Shown piece by piece: positions 46,446 to 58,419 of a stretch of DNA of 64,000 bases; within the stretch, counting starts at the first letter, position 1, and each line of letters opens with the position of its first letter. The stretch spans positions 62,930 through 126,929 of the forward strand of contig NQMI01000039.1 in NCBI GenBank assembly GCA_002270565.1, in the 5' to 3' direction. This DNA is from Stenocarpella maydis (taxonomy: Eukaryota; Ascomycota; Sordariomycetes; Diaporthales; Diaporthaceae). The translations under genes and the position numbers were made by a program. The notes below the pieces were generated by a model. It was given only the letters and a program-made list of their open reading frames with translations. It did no database searches and had not been told where the DNA came from.

Positions 46446-47748
46446 CTAGCAGTCTTTTTCTTTTACCAGCAACTATCTCCTCCAAAAACATAAAAAAAAA
46501 GTCCCAAGCGTAGGGTTGAACCCACGCTCTCGCCATTTCAAGGAAAAACAAAAGAAATTACCGCATTCATCACCAAATCCCTATACTACTGCTGCTTGTT
46601 GGCTGTGCTAGTCCCTTTATTGAGTTCATTACATATACCATTATACCAAGTGCCCATGAAATACAGGCACCCGGAAAGACCTGGTATATTATAGCGGTCT
46701 CTGCTTCCCCTGGAAGCTGAGAGTATACAATTATATAGTCCGGTATAATATAATGCTATTCCCATATAAAATATCCGCTCTCAATAATCTGCACCACTTA
46801 TTTATTATCTCTAATACTTAAGGGTTGTAAAAAAAATGCATGATAAGGACTTATAATTCCTTCGCCTATAGGCCACAGGTTGAATAAGAATTTACCCGGA
46901 ACTAGAACAACAATTATCCGGATACCCTAGAACTAAAATAACAACTATCCAGCCTCCTAAACCCGGATCTCTAAACCCCCTCTCCCCCTAACTAAGTATT
47001 AACAATTAGCTAAATTAGGTATAGTGCAGATCAACTGTCTTCCAGCAGCAGATATTAGCAACAGGGTTTAATAATAACTCAATCAGTAAAAGCCCTCTCC
47101 ATTAGAGGCCAATATCAAGAGTTAGTAGGGATAAAGGAAGCAGTAGTTAGGTCAGGTAGGGATTATAGTAAACAGCAATAAATAGCATATCAGAGCCAAC
47201 TTCTCAGCAAATACATAGCAGAGCATACACTATCCAACGCCGCTCTAGGTAAGTATATAAAACACACGTTAAGCAGGAGTCAAGACCGCGAAATCTCAAC
47301 CGGGGACACTCAATACAACACAGCTAGCAACTTAAGTGCCCGTGGGATAGTAGTAACCCTCATCACCTAAACCCTCAATACATAAGCACCACTATAAAAA
47401 TCTTGGCTACAAGGTCTCGCCCTTAGGATAGATTTAAACCATAAATTGGCCAACTATACAGCTCCTTAGGATAAGACGCAGGTAACTAATCAACGGGGAT
47501 ATGAAGTTTTGCTGGTTGCCAGTACTATATGATCCCTTTTTATATCTCAGGGTACTTGTTGACTGCCATCCAGGGCTCAGGGTGGTGATGATTAGTGGTC
47601 CTCCCCCATGGGGTAGGGCAGCATTGGTGTGCATAGCTTTGCCAACCAAGTTGCGTTAGTCAATCAACTGCCATAGGTTATAGTCTTTACTAGGCAAATC
47701 AGCATATAGCTATTCTTACAGCAATTATCATAATCCCTCACATAGTGT

Positions 47749-48066
47749 TTAGGTAGAGAAAGGGGTCATCATTACCAGCTGGCTACAGTCTACATATCCT
47801 TCCACCTTAATAATAAGGGTATTATCATTAATAAGGTATTCCAATACCTTATTTGGGGTACTCTTCATAAAGGCATCTACTGGGTTACAGTCCCCAACAA
47901 TCCACCGGATCTCATAGATCTCACGCTTCTCATATAACTGCCTCAACGCCATCACATCAATCATAAGGCGCTTCTCTTTTATCATCCCTAGCTTAACCAG
48001 ACACTCATATAAAGAGTAGGAATCTATACAGACAACAAGAGGGATCTCTAGCAGGTTTAAGCACAT
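47749..48066 (-). pseudogene. Copia RNase H, C-terminal fragment
   Basis: A 105-codon open remnant containing LVVCIDSYSLYECLVKLG, EIYEIRWIVGDCNPVDAFMK and PNKVLEYLI, which match the end of copia polyproteins (D.YSL.. and EIRWI.G..NPADA.TK). It ends with a VEGYVDCS-like tail typical of fungal copia elements. The usual ADA.TK reads VDAFMK here, as expected of transition damage. Confidence 0.85.
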
Positions 48067-48180
48067 AGTAATTTAGCGGAGAGTAGCAGCTATCACAATC
48101 CCCATATCAAAGCCATTAACCATGCCATAGATCTCAGAAGCAAGTACACTATGCATAACCCTCTTGCACTTAATTAACAA

Positions 48181-48399
48181 CTAATAGAGGATATTCCCAG
48201 TAATCTCCCATATAAACAGTTGCTTAGCTTGCGCTTCATTCACCAGGGTAATTATATAGCCAATCTGAGAACTGAGGTCCTTATTGTTGGCAAAAGATCC
48301 ATCCACAAAGATCATCAACTTGGCTGCCGCAAGGTCTAGAGGAATATAGTCAAGACCACAGCCAAGGTAATCTGCTTGCCACTTTAGCCGCTTGTTCAA
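48181..48399 (-). pseudogene. Copia RT-RNase H connection fragment
   Basis: A 72-codon remnant with LMIFVDGSFANNKDLSSQIGY, the first RNase H aspartate motif of fungal copia elements (F.DASFANN.D.SSQ.GY). It is separated from the next fragment by stop codons. Confidence 0.85.
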
Positions 48400-48576
48400 C
48401 TTAATGCAGTCCTCTTCTTTAGGGTCTTGGATTTAAGCCGCAATAGAGAGGTCAAATGCTGCTTCCAGGTAGCAAATAAAAGCTAGATATGCTCCTCTTG
48501 CGCGCTGCTCCATGTACTATTAAGCGCGGTCCTCAGCCATACAATTAACTGGCTATATCTTTGCCCCTTAGCCCTT

Positions 48577-49065
48577 CTATCTGAGATATATAACGCCATC
48601 GTGTAACATCGTAATCTTCATGCCATTAAAGTCCAGTAATTTCTCAGGAGTTAGCCTGTCCTTTAGCTTGCAGCAGATCTCCTCCTCCTTAATCTTCTGT
48701 TCTTCAAGCTCTAAAAAGGCCGGGGTACAGAGGGTAAGAATATCATCAGTCTGCATGGCAGTAATACCAAAGATGTCCTCACTACCATAGTCAGCTATCA
48801 AGAAGCACAGGTCATATGCAGACACAATCATCCCCAGCTTCTCAATATAGTGCTTGTAATACATAGCCCACCAGTATACACCAGCTTCTACAATGCCATA
48901 CAAGGGCTTAATTACCCTCATAATCATGCCAGCCGGGTATTTGCCCCTTATTTCAGGGGGAAGGTAGCATAGAATGGGCCTCTTAAGCGTGGATTTTGAC
49001 TGTGGATAGGCCTGAGTAACATTATGGAGCTCAAGATGGAGTCCCTTAGTCATCAACATAGGCAT
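48577..49065 (-). pseudogene. Copia reverse transcriptase fragment
   Basis: A 162-codon remnant with HNVTQAYPQSKSTLKRPIL, IMRVIKPLYGIVEAGVYWW and the polymerase motif MQTDDILTL. The order D.TQAY...PLYGI.EAG.HW...QTDDTL is diagnostic of Ty1/copia reverse transcriptase. Both ends run into stop codons. Confidence 0.9.
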
Positions 49066-51351
49066 AAGAGCAATGAGAAGTCAATAACTTATACGTTGTA
49101 CCGTTGGTGACTGTGTAAGGATCTTATGCTTTATAAGGTTACTAAATCCAGCAATAATAAGGTGGGACTTCTCATATAGCTTCTTAGTTTTACCCTTAAT
49201 CTCCCTAATAATATAAGATTTAAAGATTTAAATTCCTCCATGCTTCCACTCATTAAACTGCTTAAACTGGAATACTCCTCAGCCGATCAGCTTGGATACT
49301 TCCTTATCATCTGACTCTTTAAAGGAGTCACCTAGGGTAGTAATAATGCCGTCCCAGCAGAGCTTTAGAGCGAGCTCATAGTTCTCAACTTCACATGGGG
49401 TAAGGAACACATAAGCGGTAATCTCATCTTCCACATCATCAGCAGTAGCAGCACTATCATTATCATCATCCGTAACAACAACCGCCTTCTTCCTGCTCTT
49501 AGCCCCCCGTAGCCGTCCTCATCATCAAGGGATTACCAGGTTAGGAATAGCCGGTACAGGGTCTGGCTTAAAGCATACTAGCTCCTCTAGAGTGTTATTA
49601 GGGTCCAGTAGATTAAGAGGTTCTTCTTCATCATGATAGTACGGCTGTACAAGGGTTAACCAGAAGACAACTAGTTTATTAGGAAGGTCGATTATCACAT
49701 TATGGTTATTAATAGAGAGTAGTTTGTATAGGCCTTACCACCTAGTCTTTTCTCTCTATACCCAAACTTTGCTCTAGAGTAGTAGGCTTAAAACTTCTAA
49801 TATAACTAGGCTATTCCTTGTATATAATACTTTGCTAATCTTGCATGCAGCATTAATTTTCCTAATCTCCTTCATCACCTTCTATATCACCTCAGCTCTC
49901 TTTAGAGTAGATAGTATAGGGGCTGAGTCCTTTATTATATACGGGTATGCTCCAAATATAAGGAGAGTTAGCATAAGACCGTCCGGGCCAATTATGTTGT
50001 TAACCATACTAAAGCTTGCCTATAGTATAGCTTCTTTAGTAAATGTAGTTGATAACTTAGTATATAATATATTAAAAGCCCTGTGTAAAGGAGCGTAATA
50101 TCGCTCTACTTTACCAATCAACTAGTGTGCTTCCGCAGGTATTTATTTATATATAATCCCTATAATACATATAGTACTCTTAAACTCGCTAGAAGCAAAG
50201 TTAGTCCCTGTATTAAATATAAAACAGTCTAAGGGACCTATATATATATTAATCCAGCAGCTCCTTAGGGCTTCCCATGTATCTTTAGTAAAAAGAGAAG
50301 CTAAGAATCATCCAGCTTAGAAGGAGGTAGCTAAATTAATAATGTATAGTATAGGGAGCCTTATTAAGTACATCACATCCACAATAACTTTATAGTTAAA
50401 GTTAATATTATTATGGAGGTTAAACTTAAATCTCTAGGGCATGGGAGAGTGCATTTAGCAATAGTAGCAGAACTTAGTAATAGCCTCTAATACTAAGGAA
50501 TTAATATTATAGCTAACACCCGCTAATAGCCAAGAAAGCCTCTCAACTAATGGGTGCCCAAATCATCTATATAGTCATCATAACTTAGTCTCCATAAGAA
50601 AGAAAATGGGGGTATTACTACCCTTATTAATATCTATAAGGAACCATAGATATCCCCACTTCCAAATAACAGAAAACATCCTCTCATACTACCAATTTGG
50701 CTTATATTATATAACTTCATTAGTTATATTCCATATAAAGAGCAAATATATATTCATATCTTATATATATAAGAGGAAGGGGGTTGGTATCTTCATTATG
50801 TGGAACGTTAAGTTACTGGCTGCTATATTAACTATAGTTACCCCTATTGACTATAGTAGTTCTCCTGGCCCAAAGCGGACTATTGCTTCTCCTACGCGAG
50901 ATATATCAAGAGTAATAGGCATAAGTTACCGCAATGCAGTATATTAATCGTGCCCAATAGTGGAATAATTAGCTGCGCTAGTATCTAGGAGAATCCCTTA
51001 AAAATACTAACGCAAGTAGTTATCTATCATAAAGACCTCCTTAATACTGCTAGCTCCTTCGCCAGTCTTAGTGTTGCTAGTATTAACATTGTTCCCGCTA
51101 GTCACAGGGCCGGGGTCGTCCTGGTCCTCCTCATTATCATTGATGCCAAAAGTATAAAGGAAGGCTTGGTCTACTAACCATATATAGTTTTTGCAGCTTT
51201 TAGCACTGCTAACAAACATACTAGTGCTTTCTTAATTGTTGCTCTCATAGTTAATACCCTCATAGTTAATAAGAAACAAGTAGAATTCCTCATCCAAGCT
51301 GCCATATATATATATATATATGCCCTTAGCCCTCTAGCGCTCTTAAAAGGA

Positions 51352-51393
51352 GTGATTTGATGACCAACACCCCTCCTTCTAGCAGATATAGCA
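51352..51393 (-). pseudogene. Gag zinc-knuckle remnant
   Basis: Read on the minus strand as CYIC, a TAG codon, then KEGCWSSNH. This is the Cys/His box of fungal copia gag proteins with one sense codon turned into TAG. The CAG-to-TAG direction is what RIP on the coding strand produces. Confidence 0.7.
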
Positions 51394-52059
51394 CCTTTTC
51401 TTATCTAAGGGGTCATCTCTCCTATGCCTTCTATATGGGTAGTTATCTCCTCTAGGGGGTAGTTAGAAGTTGCCCTAGGAGCAATAGTTGCTTTAGGGAT
51501 GGTAGTTGCCTCATCCCAGGGGGTATCACCCACATGCAAAGCCTCATAAGTAATTACCTCTACACCACCGGTCATTATTATACCAGCAGTCCAGGTAATA
51601 CTAGTCATTCTCAGGGTACTTAGAGTGATAAAAGTGGTCATCACCAGGGTAGTCAAAGTGCTCATTATTGCCCTAGTCTTCCTCATCATCATAATTACCA
51701 TCTAGCCAATCATTATTACCTTACCCTATAGTATATTACTAGGAGGGGCACTAAGGTCCTAATAATGCAGCACAACAACGGAGCATATTACATACTTCAT
51801 TAGCAGTAGCCAGGGCCATCACCTCAACATAATAGAACTCAGATACACCATATATTGCGCATATAAGGTTATCATATAGTGGTTTATCTCTAAGTACTCC
51901 TTCATAGCCAAGTATTCAGGCGTATTACTTCATATTTTTAATCAGAATCTCCACTACTTCTAACAGGGTTTTATTCTCATTTCTTTACTATATTGATGCA
52001 AAAGTAGTAGTATTCCACGCGGTTAAATACACTCATTATCTGCCATCTATATCAAATCA

Positions 52060-52362
52060 TTACTTAAGTTTAGCATACGCCATAGCAAAGGTATCTCTAT
52101 CTGTAATTAATTGAATATAAAAGTCCTTAGCCTCGCCCTTCAACATTACAGGTAATGCTACCCAGAAGTAGGTAGGGTATAGGTAATTATTCTTGCAGAC
52201 ATCATAAAAAAAACGAATCTTATCATCAAGCACTTCATCCATTACCCCAATAAACTTCTCATCATCCAAGTAATATTTAGCCAAGTTGGCGGACATCCCT
52301 TTCTCCAATAATATGCCATTTAGCAGCACTAGAGGGATTATTGCATACTTCTCATAGGACAC
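52060..52362 (-). pseudogene. Copia gag-like fragment
   Basis: A 100-codon remnant with LAKYYLDDEKFIGVMDEVLDDKIRFFYDVCKNNYLYPTYF and VMLKGEAKDFYIQ, resembling the gag region of fungal copia elements, where a MLKG.A..FY block precedes the zinc knuckle. Its position upstream of the knuckle fits. Confidence 0.65.
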
Positions 52363-53611
52363 TCGGAATTCTTCCCACTTAGGTAATAACTCATAGCCAT
52401 CAGAAGTCTCAAAGGCATAGATGCCGCATAGCTAACGGGATAGTGGTTGAGGTTCGGGTACAACCAGTACAGTAGGTTACAGTATAGGTCCCTAAGTACT
52501 TAGGCCTATTCTTCAGTTGTTACTTAATACTAGTTTATATCCTTCAAATGATCTATTATTATCAAAAGGGACATAATCACAATATCTCTTTAACCAAATC
52601 ATCTATTAATACTAGTATTATGCAAACGCCAGGGCTCTCAGCAGGGATTCTAACTTCAACAGTTCCATAAAGGCCTTTATATTATCATTAACCCATAGGC
52701 ATATCCCTTTACATTATAGCATCTTCTTAAGGGCCAAGAGGACATCACAATAGACTACCTTAAACGCTAGTTCTTCCCAACCCTAGAAGTCATTCTTAAA
52801 CTCCTCATAGACATCTTAGCTAGTAAGTCTTGCATATACTTAATAGCGCCATTGCACATAGGTACTCAGGTGCATTACATATTATCTTAGGTTACTCAGG
52901 GCCTCTGGATCTAGATCTATTCCCCATAGGTCAGCATTAAGACCTGATTTAGCAGCAGCTTCCTTAAGTAATATTTCCTCAATCATATCCCACAAGTTAA
53001 TCAGGCCAAGACCGGTGGCACCCACCAGTACAGTTATTAATACTAATGGCATAGGGGTATTATCTTCACCAGCCATCATGATGTATGGGTTATATAGTTG
53101 ATAACAGGGGTGTGCTAGGGCAAAGTAGGGGTTAAATAAATAATAACAAGGGGTAGTGAGTGTGTAGGGGTAAGCTTATTAGCAGGGGGTAGTAAAGATG
53201 TGCCGGCTGGTGGAGTTAACCTTGGTTGGTATAGCTGTTGCCGGGGTCGTTACCGGTTAATTACCAATGTATACCAAAATGGTAATATCTTCAGCATTAT
53301 CTTCAAGAGTAGCGGGAGTTAGCAACATTATACAGTATCCACATTCCACGGTTACCTTCCAACAATACTCAGGGCGTAATAGATACACGTTTAACAAAGA
53401 TAGAGTATAGCATAGCGTATATAGAGCCCTCTTCGCCTCACAATAGGTAGTAACGATATCGTTAAAGTCCACTATAGCATCATCACAGAATCCGCTAAAG
53501 TCTCTTCAAGGGGCGGTATTATTAGTACCGTTAGCACAGCCACTATCAAGCAGCAAAGGCCTGTCTCTTCAACCTTGCTAATCTATAGTCACCCTTACAA
53601 CCACTAATCAG

Positions 53612-53824
53612 TGTTGGCTGGGTCACGTATTGCAATACAATTAGGGGTTATGGTTAAAATTCTCTCTCTCTAGGAGTAGTAGGTATAGTGGGCGTAGCCC
53701 GCCAGCTATCTCGGGCTTATATAGAGGGTAGTGGTTGCTGAGTAAGCAACTACGTCCTCTAGCTACAGTATGGTAGCTGTAGTGCTAGCCCACCAGTGTG
53801 CTGTTGCACACTGCTATTGCCACA
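53612..53824 (-). repeat. Copia LTR, 5' copy relative to the element
   Basis: 213-bp partner of the left LTR, starting TGTTGGCTGGG and ending ATTGCCACA on the plus strand. It marks the right border of the element and the beginning of strongly AT-rich DNA. Confidence 0.93.
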
Positions 53825-54404
53825 ACTTTTATAATAATGCTTATATATTAAGGGTTTTAATAATAAGGATTATTACTATATTATAAGTAATAAGCTACTA
53901 GCTTATATATCTTATATATCATTAATTAAGATTTAATAATCTTAACTCCTGGCTTATAAGTAATTTATATATTTATAAAAAGTATATACTAACTTAATAT
54001 ATTTTATTACTTACTTAATAGTAATACTATTATTAATTATAACCTAATTAATTCAATATAGATTATTACTAAGGTTATACTTTCTTAATTAAACCTTAAT
54101 TAGTTTACTATTTATTAATTATATTATACCTNTATTATAATAGCTTAGGCCTCCTTTAGTACCTGGATTTTATAGGTAACTAATATAATAATATATATAT
54201 ATATAACTTTAAAAAGACCCTTTAGATTAATATTCTTAATAATAATTATAGTAGTTTAAGTATGATTTAGATAATTTTAAGATGATTTATATTACTATAA
54301 GATTAAGGGTTTAACTTTACTTATAAGAGATTTTTAAGAAAGCTTTTAAGAAAGAAAGAGTATATAATAAAAGAAAAGAGTATTAGTATAGGAATAGTAA
54401 GCAA

Positions 54405-54536
54405 TAGCTATAGTAGGTAATAGTTACTACTATAGGTGAATATGGCTGGTTCCCAGCAGTAGTTACTATAGTAGGCAATACTTACTACTATAGGTGAATA
54501 TAGCTGGTTCCTAGTAGTAGTCACCATAGTAGGTAA
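54405..54536 (+). repeat. 58-bp tandem repeat, about two copies
   Basis: The phrase TATAGGTGAATATRGCTGGTTC recurs at 54431 and 54489, a 58-bp period, with TAGTAGGYAATA-type flanks also repeated. Copies differ mainly by C/T and A/G changes. Confidence 0.8.
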
Positions 54537-54691
54537 ATGGCCAGTAGTAATAGTAGTAAGGAGATAATTAAGCCCCTGGCTTCTACCTATTTAAGTCTAC
54601 AGCTAACAACACCTACATACCTACCTACTCTTAGCAATCATTAAATACTAACTATTAATCACTGCTCATATTGCAATATATAACCCAACTA

Positions 54692-55013
54692 ATATAAAAT
54701 ATATAAAATATATAAAATATATAAAATATATAAAATATATAAAATATATAAAATATATAAAATATATAAAATATATAAAATATATAAAATATATAAAATA
54801 TATAAAATATATAAAATATATAAAATATATAAAATATATAAAATATATAAAATATATAAAATATATAAAATATATAAAATATATAAAATATATAAAATAT
54901 ATAAAATATATAAAATATATAAAATATATAAAATATATAAAATATATAAAATATATAAAATATATAAAATATATAAAATATATAAAATATATAAAATATA
55001 TAAAATATATAAA
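54692..55013 (+). repeat. 9-bp satellite (ATATAAAAT)n, about 36 copies
   Basis: An essentially perfect 9-bp tandem array of about 322 bp. The regularity contrasts with the decayed DNA around it, so the array expanded recently or the copy number in this assembly is approximate. Confidence 0.95.
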
Positions 55014-55150
55014 TTTTTATTATAAATCTATTTCCTAGTCTTAACTAATTTCTAGTATCTTATATTAGTCATATTAAGAAATTATATTAAGATAAGGAGG
55101 ATACCATAAGACTAAACATATATATATAACTCCTCTTATATACTTAAAAT

Positions 55151-56104
55151 ACTGCTAATTCAGGACTAGAGGGGGTGTCAAGAGCTTAACTACACCATCA
55201 AAACCGCTGGTGCAATTTACACACTGACACTGGGCTCGTTGCCCTTGTGGCCCTTAGTCACCACTGAGATCGTCAGCTTTAATTGTGGACTGTGTGGAAA
55301 GTAGCTGTCCCCAGCACGAACACGGCCTGGGTGGAAAGAGTCAAGCAACCCCGCGACTGGCCGTGGAGTTGCAAGCCAGGTTTCACCCGGGGAGCCTCCG
55401 ACACGAGCGCAGGAACTATGGTGGTTTTCAGTGCCAATGGGTCGAGGGACTACTTTGGCTGTGCTTAGCCACATCGAACCCGAGGTCGCAACCCGAGACG
55501 ACTGTGCGCACAAATGCCGGCCCTCTGAAACGACTGATACAGGTTCCAAAAAGAGGTCATCGCGGCTGTCCCGTGCCCAGCTGATGGTGGCGGCTGTGCC
55601 GGGGATCTACAAATGTGGTCGAGGAATGATAACGTGAGCAGAATGGGGACTGATGAAAGGGCACTGAAGTGCGGGATACGTCCAGCACTGGCAGCTGAGG
55701 CAGTTGAGGCGAGCAAATGCGTTGCACAGTTCGAATGCCACTATGTCGCCTTGCCAAACGGGGACCGCGCCCCAGCTGCCCACCTAACCGGGCGGGGAAG
55801 TAAGTAGTCATGGGTGTGGGTATGGGTGACCGGTGTGATCACGAAGGCTGAGAAGGGTCGCTTTCCTCGGACGAGCATGCACTTCTCGGCATAGATTATG
55901 CGAAGAATGGTGTGGGTGGGTGTGGGATGATGGGCTACCTCAGCAACGAGGCCACTTAACCTGGAGTCACGATATTCCCCAAAGCCAAGGCCAATTGATG
56001 GTTAGGTTGCCCAGCGCCTGGAGAGTTTGTGCCGATAAACAGATGTTTCCTTGCGTCAATGCGGCGGGCGGACGAGGCATAGCCAACATGCATGGTGGCG
56101 ATAT
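55151..56104. other. Gene-free island of ordinary base composition
   Basis: About 950 bp with many C/G bases between AT-rich blocks. It contains a short GGTGTGGGTAT-type repeat near 55809. No protein was recognised in six frames. It is interrupted at 56105 by an inverted-repeat element and probably continues at 61967. Confidence 0.6.
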
Positions 56105-56148
56105 TATGGTGCGCCGCAGAGCTGACTTTCCAAAAACCCCTTGTCACC
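56105..56148 (+). repeat. Left terminal inverted repeat
   Basis: 44 bp matching the reverse complement of 61923-61966 with one A/G mismatch. It ends in TTGTCACC before the sequence becomes AT-rich. Confidence 0.92.
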
Positions 56149-56639
56149 ATAGGGTCACACCCAGCTATAACCACTTCTATACACCCCTCCATACCCCTAT
56201 ATAGCTAATAATTCAATATTTACATCTATAATCAAATACAAAGTCTTTAGAACTTTATAAACCTCTATAGAGTAATTAGCTAATTAGAGAGCTATAAAGC
56301 CTAAGTGCCCTACTTATTATAGTAATAAAGCTTATTTCTAGCCTATTAGACCTTTCCTTTCCTCCTTCCTACCAACCACCCATTAATACCCTAAACAATA
56401 TACACTATATAGCCCTATATAGTACTCTATACTACCTATTACTATAGTTAATTAATTTAGAATAGTTATAATTATATATTCATTAATTTTTTTATTAAAA
56501 TATACTAATTTTTACTTAATATTAGTAATATAGATAATATATATTCTTTCTCATTATTATACTAGTTTCTATATATTTTTATAGAGGCTAAGTATTTTAT
56601 AAATTTCTATAGGCTTATACTAATCTATATATAGCTTTT

Positions 56640-58060
56640 AAGATACCTCCTAATAGTATTACTAAGTCTACTTATAAGAAGGCAATAAATAAGACTAATT
56701 AGCACTTATTAAGTCCTACTGCTAAGGCTAGCTCATATATAGCTAAGAATAAGGCTATATAAGAGAAGAAGACTATAGATACTAATACTCTAGATACTAT
56801 AGCTATAATTAATAATATAAAGGCTATTCTAGAAGAAGAGTTAGGCCCCTAGGGTAATAAGGCCCTAATTAATAATAAAACTATAATTAACTATAATTAG
56901 GGCCTATTAAGCAGTAATTAGGTTATATTTAAAGCTAACCAGAATAATATTAATGATAATTAGAAACTTATTAATAATAAATATAATCTCTATACTCCTA
57001 AGGACTCATCTAAGAAGTATCCTATAAGTAATAATAATTATATTATAAATAATATAAATAATAATTAGCCTTTTATTCAAAAAATTAAGACTACTTAGGA
57101 GATTAATAATACTAAGGAGGCTAGTCTACTAAAGGAGAATAATTAGAAGCAGCATAAGGCTATAGATGAGCTTATATACTACTATAATAATGAGTTAGAT
57201 ATTACTAGCTAGATATTTAAGGGCATACCCCTCTCTCCAGCCCTAGTAAGCATTAATCAGAATAATATGCCCCAGAAGATTACCTTATTCTACCTTAAAA
57301 AGTGCCTTATTATTAAGTATAAGGATATTAGAAGTATTATTAATATAGCTACTAATATAATAATATCTATATAGAGCTAAAAGAGTATTATATAAATATA
57401 TTAACATATATATAAAGCCTTAAATGCTTATTTAGCCTTATAAAGACTATTAGAATTAGAGAATTAAACTACTATATATATAAGCCTCTTTAATAGCAGT
57501 ATTAGTCAGCCTTAGCTGTATAGCTCTTTATAGAGGTAAATAACCCTAATTAGCTAAAGTATAAGACTTATAAAGCTGTAAACTTTAGAGGTCTATTCAC
57601 CTAGTATATTTACAACCCTAATGGGTTATTTAATAGTATATATACTAATTATTAATTTAAGTTAAGTATGAAAAAGTATACTATATAGGGTATATATTTT
57701 ATATATCTATATAAATATATACTAATATATTTAAAGCCTATAAGGTTAGGAAAAAGGAGACCATTATAATCTTAGATAATAATCAGAGTATAGAGCCATC
57801 TGATACTAATAAGAACACCCTAAAGCTACATAAGGGTAATCACAATACCAAGAAGCTATACAAAAGTAATCAGTACCGCTAGAAACAGTACATTAATAAT
57901 CAGAATCTCTAGAAGCAATATAAGGGTAATTAGCAACCCTAGAAGCATACTAAGATTAAGCACAACAGTTCTAAGACAGTTAGCTATAAGGAGCCGCTAT
58001 ATACTATTACTTATCACCTTAAACCCAAGATTAATACTACCTAAAACTTTACTACCTAGA
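56640..58060 (+). pseudogene. Decayed Lys/Asn-rich open frame inside the inverted-repeat element
   Basis: Read on the plus strand, long stretches translate without stop except for recurrent TAG: SPTAKASSYIAKNKAI, EEELGP, TPKDSSKKYPISNNN, IFKGIPLSPALVSINQNNMPQK. TAG where Gln is plausible suggests CAG-to-TAG transitions in a former gene. A charged, Gln/Asn-rich protein with a repeat near its end would fit gag or another nucleic-acid-binding accessory protein. The identity is not established. Confidence 0.4.
57807..57956 (+). repeat. 30-bp in-frame tandem repeat, five copies
   Basis: Units beginning TAAT start at 57807, 57837, 57867, 57897 and 57927. The period of 30 bp equals ten codons. Each unit contains an AGAAGC/AGAAAC core and reads as a Lys/Gln/Asn/Tyr-rich decapeptide. 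Confidence 0.85.
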
Positions 58061-58337
58061 ATCTAAATGTATATAATATTATTTAAAGCTCTATAGTATT
58101 AAATACTATAGGTTAGATAAATAGTTTTTAATAAGTGCCTTTAGAACCTAGCTTTAGAGATAAGAGCTAAGCTATATTAATGCACTATAACCAAACCTAC
58201 TTATAAGTACTCTAAGAAGTATAGCCTTAGCTAGAAGTAATCAGAGCTATATAGGCTCTTACTTAGGCTATTATATTTAGTAAGTACTAATACATTCCTA
58301 AATAATTAATAGTAGCTAACTATTTATATATAGAGCT

Positions 58338-58419
58338 ATTTAGGCATTTTAGGAATATATAGGTATAAATAAGGGTATTTAGGCATTTTAGGAATATATA
58401 GGTATAAATAAGGGTATTT
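58338..58419 (+). repeat. 39-bp direct tandem duplication
   Basis: The block ATTTAGGCATTTTAGGAATA and the sequence after it (ending AATAAGGGT) occur twice with a 39-bp period and no visible mismatch. This is younger than the decay of the surrounding DNA. Confidence 0.88.

Larger units (their letters stand above)
46235..53824 (-). mobile_element. Ty1/copia LTR retrotransposon, decayed (7.59 kb)
   Basis: The element is bounded by direct repeats of 211 and 213 bp. Its coding direction is minus, so the right LTR is the 5' one. In order along the minus strand there are gag fragments with a zinc-knuckle remnant (51393-51352), then a reverse transcriptase part (49065-48577), then two RNase H parts (48399-48181 and 48066-47749). 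This order and the protein motifs are those of copia rather than gypsy. The integrase region between about 51.0 and 49.1 kb is too broken to read with confidence. In-frame TAG and TAA codons interrupt every domain, as expected of RIP acting on CAG and CAA. A purine-rich stretch (AAAAGAAAAAGA on the minus strand, near 46451-46463) fits the polypurine tract. No clear target-site duplication or primer-binding site was found. Confidence 0.9.
53825..55150. other. AT-rich gene-free block with tandem repeats
   Basis: Almost pure A/T sequence with one ambiguous base (n at 54132). Apart from the two tandem repeats listed separately, nothing coding can be read. It is probably another transposon destroyed by RIP, but no terminal repeats were found. 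Confidence 0.7.

Noticed and set aside
46503..46538. tRNA T-arm-like sequence (GGGTTCAACCC on the minus strand)
   Set aside because: No acceptor, D-arm or anticodon arm could be found at the right distance, and the stem has a bulge. It is inside the copia element.
49832..50098. Plus-strand 88-codon frame inside the copia element
   Set aside because: It lies opposite the expected integrase region of a minus-strand element and matches no retrotransposon domain.
46230..53829. Target-site duplication of the copia element
   Set aside because: The 5 bp before the left LTR (GAAAG) and after the right LTR (ACTTT) do not match, so none is claimed.
54692..55013. CRISPR-like array
   Set aside because: The repeat is a 9-bp satellite without spacers in a eukaryotic genome.
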